Below, in pieces: positions 58,304-64,000 of a stretch of DNA of 64,000 bases. The stretch lies in the NCBI RefSeq assembly GCF_016863015.1, contig NZ_BOOB01000047.1, positions 56,612-120,611 of the forward strand. The letters are read 5' to 3'. The DNA comes from Microbispora amethystogenes. Its GTDB lineage: Bacteria; Actinomycetota; Actinomycetes; Streptosporangiales; Streptosporangiaceae. Under the pieces are notes generated by a model. That model did not search any database and was not told the DNA's origin. It saw only the letters and a program-made list of their open reading frames with translations. Position numbers and translations under genes: made by a program. The first letter of the stretch is position 1; every line of letters starts with the position of its first letter.

Positions 58304-59251
58304 TCAGGCGTGCATGAGCATGTGATCAGCGGGTGTGACGCAGGCACCCGTGCGAGCCGCCATGAGGACCGCCTCAGCCGCCGCCACGGCCGCGGCCCCC
58401 TGGCGCAACGTCGCGATGTCGTTCGGCAGGCCCAGCAGCGCGTCCCGGAATGCTTCGTGCTGGCTTCGGAGCGGCTCGCCGATCGGTACCTCGTAGCTGG
58501 TCGTCCTGTCTTCGGCGTAGTGGGTGAGGGTTCGTGTCAGTGCATCAGCCAGTACGCAGCCGCCGTCGGCTCTCACGACGACGACACGCTCCCGATGCGG
58601 AGAAGTCCGGCTGACCTCGATGTTTGCGATCTCGCGGCCACTGAGCCGCAGTAGAATCGCGGCCAAGTCCTCGTACGGAGAAGCACCCTCATGGCCGACG
58701 TTGGCCGCGACAGACGTGATGTGACGGCCGGTGAGCCACATGGCCAGGTCGATGACGTCGATACTCACGCCTGTGACGTTGTTACGTTCTGCGAAGCCGT
58801 CATGCCTGCGGGCGGCTACCTGGTAGACCGTGCCAAAATCCCCGCGGTGCACGCGCAGACCGAGCTCCTGCACCGTTGGGTCGTACCGTTCAATGTGGGC
58901 GACGGCGCCAACCAGGCCCGCACTCTCAAAGGCCCGTGCCAGGCGCATGGCGGACGACGCTGAGGAAGCAAGAGGCCTTTCGATGAGAGCGTGGATTCCG
59001 GCCGCCGCAAGGGCGAGTCCCGTCCGCTCATGTTCAGCGATTGGAGTGGCGACAACGCAGTAGTCCGGTTCAAGCTCCAGCAGCTCGTCGACGTCACGTA
59101 CCGTGCGGATGCCGTCAAGCTTTCTGAGCCGTGCCGGCTCGCTGTCCGCCGCGGCCACCAGGGTGACGTCTTCCAACGAACGCAGGATCCCTATGTGGGC
59201 GCTTCCCGCTGAACCGAGGCCGATGACCCCCGCCCGAAGACTTCTCTTCAT
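58304..59251 (-). CDS. Gfo/Idh/MocA-family oxidoreductase
   Basis: 315 residues from the ATG at 59251 (GGAG just upstream, close spacing). Rossmann motif GVIGLGSAGSAHIGILRSLE, then a conserved EHERTGLALAAAGIHALIER (EKP/ERP motif) and AHIERYDP. NAD(P)-dependent oxidation or reduction of sugars and inositols is the family reaction. First gene of the eight-gene leftward operon. It likely makes the keto group used by the aminotransferase. Confidence 0.88.
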   Translation of the reverse strand: MKRSLRAGVIGLGSAGSAHIGILRSLEDVTLVAAADSEPARLRKLDGIRTVRDVDELLELEPDYCVVATPIAEHERTGLALAAAGIHALIERPLASSASSAMRLARAFESAGLVGAVAHIERYDPTVQELGLRVHRGDFGTVYQVAARRHDGFAERNNVTGVSIDVIDLAMWLTGRHITSVAANVGHEGASPYEDLAAILLRLSGREIANIEVSRTSPHRERVVVVRADGGCVLADALTRTLTHYAEDRTTSYEVPIGEPLRSQHEAFRDALLGLPNDIATLRQGAAAVAAAEAVLMAARTGACVTPADHMLMHA

Positions 59252-59348
59252 CTCCGAACCGCCAGTTCGAGAGTTCCTATCTGACAGGTATGGAAGGCGG
59301 GCGGCGTGGAACCTCATGGGGGCTCGGGCTCCACGCCGCCGCGCCGGT

Positions 59349-59633
59349 CTATCTGCCGACCTCAGCGAGGACACGGTCGACACGATTGGCTGCCGTGAGG
59401 AGATCGCTTACAGGAGCGATTCGCTCTGGCCAGGGAAAGTAGAAGCAGCATTCGCCGTCACCATCAACGGCGACGAGCACGCTCTCGGCCAGGATCGGTG
59501 CGGCGAGATTGATTACGTGCAGGCTGGGCGCCAGGCCTTCGAAGTCGCGTATGCGTACGGAGAAGCCGCGGCCTTCCAGCTCGGCTGCCAATTTCTCCAG
59601 GTAGGCGACAGCCCTGCCCGAGTCGATCGTCAT
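59349..59633 (-). CDS. Small conserved-looking hypothetical protein
   Basis: 94 residues with an AGGAG site. The sequence MTIDSGRAVAYLEKLAAELE, then FSVRIRDFEGLAPSLHVINL and CCFYFPWPERIAPVSDLLTA, looks like a compact alpha-beta protein. Proteins of this type often follow ATP-binding anti-sigma-like genes in actinomycetes; their role is unknown. The start overlaps the stop of the upstream ATP-binding gene, so they are coupled. No domain name can be given. Confidence 0.65.
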   Translation of the reverse strand: MTIDSGRAVAYLEKLAAELEGRGFSVRIRDFEGLAPSLHVINLAAPILAESVLVAVDGDGECCFYFPWPERIAPVSDLLTAANRVDRVLAEVGR

Positions 59634-60094
59634 GCCGCATCTCCTGAAAGGCGGGGTAGGGATACCTCGCAGCTCACGGGAATCGCAAACCAGACGGCCT
59701 TGCCGTGGGCCTGTCTGGTGGAGTAGGCGGCGCCGTGCCGACAGCCGCAGCGACCTTCCGATAAATCGAGGACGATGCCCAGCCCCCGGCCGTGCTCTTC
59801 CTCCACGCCGGCCGTCCTCACGACGGGGTTGATGATGCCCATGTCGAGCACCTCGATGTAGAGCTCGTCCTGCTTGGAGCGCAGCACCAGTTCGAAGGGA
59901 GCGTCTCCGTACAGGACGGCATTGCTGACAAGCTCGCTCACCATGAGAACGGCGTCGTCCACCGACTCCGCGTCGATGCCCAGTGCCGTCAGCGCGCCCC
60001 TGGTCAGCTGGCGCGCCTGAGCTGCGGCCCGCGTGTCGTCCCGCAAGGGCCAAGCGGCAATGATCGCCGTCTGCTCCCTGACCAGAGTCACCAA
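59630..60094 (-). CDS. ATP-binding protein (RsbW/SpoIIAB-like HATPase)
   Basis: 154 residues from a TTG (a GTG next codon is an alternative; GGGAGG upstream). N box DDAVLMVSELVSNAVLYGDA and G1-type LYIEVLDMGI, then EEEHGRGLGIVLDLSEGRCG. This is the GHKL ATPase fold of single-domain anti-sigma kinases. Actinomycetes have dozens of these; targets are rarely predictable. Divergent from the XRE gene at 60264. Confidence 0.85.
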   Translation of the reverse strand: MVTLVREQTAIIAAWPLRDDTRAAAQARQLTRGALTALGIDAESVDDAVLMVSELVSNAVLYGDAPFELVLRSKQDELYIEVLDMGIINPVVRTAGVEEEHGRGLGIVLDLSEGRCGCRHGAAYSTRQAHGKAVWFAIPVSCEVSLPRLSGDAA

Positions 60095-60263
60095 GGCCGC
60101 CTCCCTCTGTCGATTGCGTGACGCCCCAACGTTGTCGCGGATTGACTACAAGGGGTAGCGAGAGGCGACCGCGCCGAAGGGCGGTGAGTCCGCATCGGAG
60201 GTGCGGCGGATTCACACATGGATGGAGCCACTGCGGCTGGGCTTTCTGATTTACCTTCGGCAT

Positions 60264-61631
60264 ATGCCTGGTCACGACCTGGAATGCGCCAGGAGGATCC
60301 GGACGGGGAACGCGGACAAACCCCCAAAGGCGATCGCGCAGGACATACGTGCCTGCTGCGGCCATTCAGCCCTGAAAGCACACCGACTGGCCAGGGGCTG
60401 GACTATTGAGAAGGCGGTCGAGTCCTTCCACGAGATGTGCGCGCGTGAAGGGCTCGGTGCTCGAGGTCTCACGGTCCGTTCCTGGATCGAGTGGGAGAGC
60501 GAGCATCTACCAAGCGCCGACTATCAGGACCTGCTCTGCCGGCTGTTCCTCACCAGTCCGGTGCAGCTGGGGTTCGTGCGGTCGTACGCCCCATCGGACG
60601 AGTCGGCGCGACCACCGTTGAGCCGGCGGGCCCTCATCACGGAGGTGGCGCGCGAGTCACTCACGCACGCCAGTGAGGCGCAGCTCAGCGACATCAGTGC
60701 GATCACCCTGGAGCACCTCGAAGACGAGATCCGCCGGCTCGCGAGCGAGTACGTCTACGGCGACCCGCTGCCGCTCTTCCACCGGATGCTTCACCTGCGC
60801 GGCGAGGTCTTCCGGCTCCTCGATACGCGGGTCCGCCCTGGTCAGGCCGCGCAACTCATGCTGCTGGCCGGTCAGGTGTGCGGGCTGCTCGCCAACGCGA
60901 GCCTCGACCTCGGGGATCAAGCGGCTGCGACGTCTCAAGCGAAGGCCGCATGGACCTATGCCGCGGTCATCGATCACCAGGCGCTGCGGGCGTGGGTTCG
61001 CGGGCTGCAAGCGATGATCGCTTACTGGAGCGGCTCCGCCGACGTGGCCGTACGCCTCGCTCAGGATGGCCAGCGTTACGCCCCCAGCCGTTCGGCCTTC
61101 GCGCGCCTGGCCAGTATCGAGGCCTTGGCGTGCGCGGCGATGGGCGCGGAGGTGGAGGCTGTCCGCGCGATCGGAGGTGCGTGGGATCACAAGGGCGACT
61201 ACGACGAGATCCACGACGGCGTCGGCGGAGAGTTCCGCTTCGACCTGGCCAAGCACTCCTACCTCGCCGCGGGCGCCCACGTGCACCTGCGCCACGCCGA
61301 CGCAGCCATCACCTACGCGGACCAGGCCGTCTCCCTCTACCGAACGGGGCCACCCCATCTTCGGGCGTACGGGAACGAGGCGATCGCCTACTCGGACCTC
61401 ACATTGGGGCACCTTCTGAAGGGGGATCTGGAGGCGGCGACAGCTGTCGTGACCAACGTCTTGGGCCTGCCAGAGCACCAGCACATCGACGGCCTCGCCC
61501 AGCGCCTGCAGGGAGTACGCCGCTGGGTGAGCGCCGAGCCGCGGTTCCGCGGGTGTTCGTACGCGCGCGCATTGGCCGAGCGCATCGAGGACTTCCATGC
61601 TCTTGGGTCGAGAGGAGAGCTGGCACGATGA
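60264..61631 (+). CDS. XRE-family regulator with TPR-like C-terminal half (paralogue 1)
   Basis: 455 residues from the ATG at 60264; upstream in-frame codons are less likely because the paralogue at 62558 begins at the same point. N-terminal HTH region: SALKAHRLARGWTIEKAVES then EMCAREGLGARGLTVRSWIE and WESEHLPS. The C-terminal 300 residues are helical repeats (LMLLAGQVCGLLANASLDLG, AWVRGLQAMIAYWSGSADVA, ITYADQAVSLYRTGPPHLRA), like the TPR sensor of actinobacterial XRE proteins. Overlaps the kinase gene by 4 bases (ATGA). Target genes unknown; the neighbouring sugar operon is a candidate. Confidence 0.82.
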   Translation: MPGHDLECARRIRTGNADKPPKAIAQDIRACCGHSALKAHRLARGWTIEKAVESFHEMCAREGLGARGLTVRSWIEWESEHLPSADYQDLLCRLFLTSPVQLGFVRSYAPSDESARPPLSRRALITEVARESLTHASEAQLSDISAITLEHLEDEIRRLASEYVYGDPLPLFHRMLHLRGEVFRLLDTRVRPGQAAQLMLLAGQVCGLLANASLDLGDQAAATSQAKAAWTYAAVIDHQALRAWVRGLQAMIAYWSGSADVAVRLAQDGQRYAPSRSAFARLASIEALACAAMGAEVEAVRAIGGAWDHKGDYDEIHDGVGGEFRFDLAKHSYLAAGAHVHLRHADAAITYADQAVSLYRTGPPHLRAYGNEAIAYSDLTLGHLLKGDLEAATAVVTNVLGLPEHQHIDGLAQRLQGVRRWVSAEPRFRGCSYARALAERIEDFHALGSRGELAR

Positions 61632-62497
61632 CGGCCGTGCTCACGGAGACCGGCATCGTGTCCGCGCTCTGCCACGCGGCCGGAGTCGACCCTCGCGGGG
61701 CCAGCCTCGTGCGTATCTGCGCGAACGTCGTCTACTACCTGCCCCGGGTGAACGCCGTCGTCCGCATCGCCTCGGTGGACATGGCGGCCAAGGCCCGACG
61801 GGCGATCCGCATGGCGCACTGGCTCGAAGACATCGGGTTTCCGGCGGTGCGTGTCCATTGGGATGTCCCCGAGGTCGTCATCGTGGATGGTGCCGTCGCC
61901 ACCTTCTGGCAGTACCTTCCGCAACCTCGTCAGGCTCCGTCCGTCGTACGGCTCGCACCGCTACTACGACGGCTGCACAATGAGCTGCCTCCCTTCCGGC
62001 TTCCATCGTGGGACCCGGTATCGGATGCGCGGGCCAATCTTCAGCTGGCTGCCGACACGCTCGCTGATCGCGATTGCGACTTCCTCCTGCGGTGGTGCGA
62101 CCGCCTGGATGTGGAGTTGGCCTCCAACCCCTACGGGCTGCCGTACGGCCTGATTCACGGCGACGCATGGGCGGGCAACCTGCTGTGGGATGGTGAGGAG
62201 GTCGTGCTGTGCGATCTCGACCAGATGTGCCATGGGCCGCTCGAATGGGACCTGGTGCCCACGGTGGTGAACGGCCTGCGTTTCGGCCATCCCGGCGTTG
62301 AGGAGTTCCTGGGTTCGTACGGGTTCGACGTCATGGCGTCGGAGTCCTTCTCGCTGCTCCGGCAGGCCAGGGAGCTGACCATGCTGACGGGGGCGCTGCC
62401 AGCTCTGTCGAGCCGGCCGTCCATCGCACACGAGATCAGCAGAAGGATCGCCAATCTGCGCGATGCCGGCCCGCGCCGATGGACTCCGTACGAGTAG
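61628..62497 (+). CDS. Aminoglycoside phosphotransferase (APH)-family kinase
   Basis: 289 residues. Catalytic loop LIHGDAWAGNLLWDGEEVVL (HGDxxxxN) and the metal-binding DLDQMCHGPLEWDLV. The N lobe is short: VVYYLPRVNAVVRIASVDMA, with a Lys in MAAKARRAIRMA as the candidate ATP-contacting residue. The family phosphorylates aminoglycosides, choline, homoserine and other small hydroxyl compounds. Next to a sugar-modifying operon it might be a self-resistance or a biosynthetic kinase, but this is inference. Coupled to the upstream XRE gene. Confidence 0.85.
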   Translation: MTAVLTETGIVSALCHAAGVDPRGASLVRICANVVYYLPRVNAVVRIASVDMAAKARRAIRMAHWLEDIGFPAVRVHWDVPEVVIVDGAVATFWQYLPQPRQAPSVVRLAPLLRRLHNELPPFRLPSWDPVSDARANLQLAADTLADRDCDFLLRWCDRLDVELASNPYGLPYGLIHGDAWAGNLLWDGEEVVLCDLDQMCHGPLEWDLVPTVVNGLRFGHPGVEEFLGSYGFDVMASESFSLLRQARELTMLTGALPALSSRPSIAHEISRRIANLRDAGPRRWTPYE

Positions 62498-62557
62498 CTG
62501 CGCGCTCTCGAACGGTGACGTACCGTTGAAGCCGACCCTGCTTGGGAGGGCCCCGAG

Positions 62558-63946
62558 ATGGCCAGGCATGGACACGACGTCGAGTGCGCCCAGCGCATCC
62601 GCGTGCTCCGGCTTCTTCAGGCGCCCGATCCTCCGCCGCTTGCATTGCTGAACGCGATCGCTGGCGAGATCGGTCAGTGCTGCGGACATCACCCGCTCAA
62701 ATGCTTTCGATTGGCACATGGATGGAGCAGCGCGGAGAAGGCCGTCCAGGCGCTGCACCGGATGTGCGAAGGACAGGGGCTTGGCACACGGGGCCTGACC
62801 AAGCGATCCTGGCTTGACTGGGAGAGCGGGCACCGGCCGGGCGCGGACTACCTCGACCTGCTGTGCCGGCTCTTCCGGACCGGCCCGGTGGAGCTCGGCT
62901 TCGCCACCGACTACACACCGGGTGTGATGTCGGTGCCCGCGACGGAACGAGACGTGTTTATGAGCGCCGCCAGCGAATCCAGCGACCACGCAGCGGAGAT
63001 CGAGGCCGCGGCCGTCGGACCGAACGCCTTGGAGCAACTCGGCGACGACACCCTCCGCCTGGCCCGGGCGTACGTGTACGAACCACTGCTTCCGCTCTTC
63101 GGTGAGCTGACCCGGGTCCGCAATCGCGCGTATCGGCTGCTGGATCGTACGCGGAATCCCAGGCAGCAACAGGACCTGTACCTCGCGGCCGGGCAGCTCT
63201 GCGGGCTGCTGGGCAGCGCGAGCTTCGACCTCGGCTACCCGTACGCGGCGGCGGAGCAAGCCAGGGCCGCCCGCGTCTACGGGGAGGTCATCGGCCACAA
63301 CGAGCTGTCGGCGTGGGCCGACGGGCTGCTGGCCTGCGTGGAGTTCTGGGCCGGCCGCCCGGCCCAGGCGCTGCGCCTCGTAGAACGAGGGCTGGCGATC
63401 GCTCCCGCTGGCACAACCCGTGTAAGGCTCCTCAGCATCGCCGCCCGAGCGTCCGCCCTTCTTGGCGACGCTTCCGGCACTCGCGAAGCGATCCTTGCCG
63501 CCCAGGATGCCCGTGGGCCGCGAGGAGAACTTCACGACGAGGTGGGTGGAGAGTTCGGCTTCGACGAGGCCCGCGAATCCTTCTGCGCCGGGTCCGCCTA
63601 CTTGAGTGCGGGCATGGCACATGAAGCCGAGACAGAGTGCGAACGAGCGCTCAGCCTCTACCGAGCAGCGCCTGCCGAGCAGCGTTGGTACGCCGCGGAA
63701 GCAAGCGCCTGTGTCGACCTAGCCGCCGCCCGCCTCCTCGCCAACGACATCGACGGAGTCGCCGAGGCGCTGGCTCCTGTCTTCGCACTACAACCGGATA
63801 GACGAGTTGAGGGCCTGGTCAAGCGCATGGGGCAGGTCCGCGCCTCTCTCGCATCTGTCACATCCCGCGAGGCAGGTTCCTTGGCGGAGAGGATCGAGTG
63901 CTTCTCAACGGAGACGGCTACCGGGGTGCTGCTCGCTTCCTCCTGA
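62558..63946 (+). CDS. XRE-family regulator with TPR-like C-terminal half (paralogue 2)
   Basis: 462 residues. Same architecture as the gene at 60264: MARHGHDVECAQRIRVLRLL matches MPGHDLECARRIRTG; the HTH block has HPLKCFRLAHGWSSAEKAVQ and GLGTRGLTKRSWLDWESGH; the helical half follows (LYLAAGQLCGLLGSASFDLG, GELHDEVGGEFGFDEARESF). The two proteins are clearly duplicates around the kinase gene. They may respond to related signals. A weak GGAG site lies before the start. The frame ends 54 bases before the window end; nothing can be said about what follows. Confidence 0.82.
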   Translation: MARHGHDVECAQRIRVLRLLQAPDPPPLALLNAIAGEIGQCCGHHPLKCFRLAHGWSSAEKAVQALHRMCEGQGLGTRGLTKRSWLDWESGHRPGADYLDLLCRLFRTGPVELGFATDYTPGVMSVPATERDVFMSAASESSDHAAEIEAAAVGPNALEQLGDDTLRLARAYVYEPLLPLFGELTRVRNRAYRLLDRTRNPRQQQDLYLAAGQLCGLLGSASFDLGYPYAAAEQARAARVYGEVIGHNELSAWADGLLACVEFWAGRPAQALRLVERGLAIAPAGTTRVRLLSIAARASALLGDASGTREAILAAQDARGPRGELHDEVGGEFGFDEARESFCAGSAYLSAGMAHEAETECERALSLYRAAPAEQRWYAAEASACVDLAAARLLANDIDGVAEALAPVFALQPDRRVEGLVKRMGQVRASLASVTSREAGSLAERIECFSTETATGVLLASS

Positions 63947-64000
63947 CCACCCTTCCGTGTCCCTAGGGCCTGTATCGAAGTCCGTGGTGGGGTGTGGGCC

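Overview
The DNA is very GC-rich. Coding density is high, start/stop codons often overlap as ATGA or GTGA, and GTG/TTG starts are common. Gene content (DUF2637 protein, Tad pilus genes with a BTAD protein, many TetR and XRE regulators) fits an Actinomycetota genome, most likely a Streptosporangiales-type actinomycete. The genus cannot be fixed from sequence alone.

Layout. (1) 1-12.7 kb is metabolic and regulatory chromosome: the end of a GH42 beta-galactosidase, a ROK repressor, a methyltransferase next to a MerR/TipA remnant, an acyl-CoA ligase remnant, a frameshifted DNA methyltransferase with an excisionase-like HTH gene, and several TetR-controlled oxidoreductase units with visible operator palindromes. 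(2) 12.97-15.2 kb: the 3' part of a tRNA-Ile(GAT) gene (an attachment site), a tyrosine integrase and a DUF2637 membrane protein mark one edge of an integrated element. (3) 15.3-24.8 kb: CRISPR array 1 (37 repeats) and a minus-strand type I-G (formerly I-U) effector operon csb1-csb2-cas3-csb3, with a two-repeat mini-array just upstream of csb1. (4) 24.8-28.7 kb: a gene-poor, partly lower-GC stretch with an integrase remnant and hypothetical genes. (5) 28.7-38.6 kb: a complete-looking Tad/Flp pilus operon ending in a LysM-BTAD protein. (6) 38.7-40.2 kb: an intact IS256-family element with an 8-bp target duplication. (7) 40.3-50.4 kb: an XRE gene, CRISPR array 2 (26 repeats) and a second, differently built type I-G operon cas3-csx17-csb1-csb2. 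Upstream of it lies a divergent two-repeat mini-array with its own terminator, facing a 43-residue membrane-peptide gene. (8) 51.1-59.3 kb: a minus-strand operon of eight tightly packed genes (oxidoreductase, two radical-SAM enzymes, UDP-galactopyranose-mutase-like, WbqC-like, aminotransferase, nucleotidyltransferase, MurG-like), suggesting assembly of an unusual amino sugar or glycoconjugate. (9) 59.3-64 kb: a small regulatory pair and an XRE-kinase-XRE trio.

How it fits together. Neither CRISPR operon carries cas1, cas2 or cas4. Both are followed by an array on the same strand, with a shared leader motif between the last cas gene and the array. The arrays hold spacers against homologous targets. 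Array 1 repeats have drifted individually, yet several preserve the hairpin by paired changes, so the hairpin is probably still used for crRNA processing. The most novel signal is a single-spacer mini-array made of degenerate repeats placed in front of each cas operon. This geometry matches RNA-guided cas autoregulation or a CRISPR-guarded toxin module. No target match was found by eye, so that role is inference.
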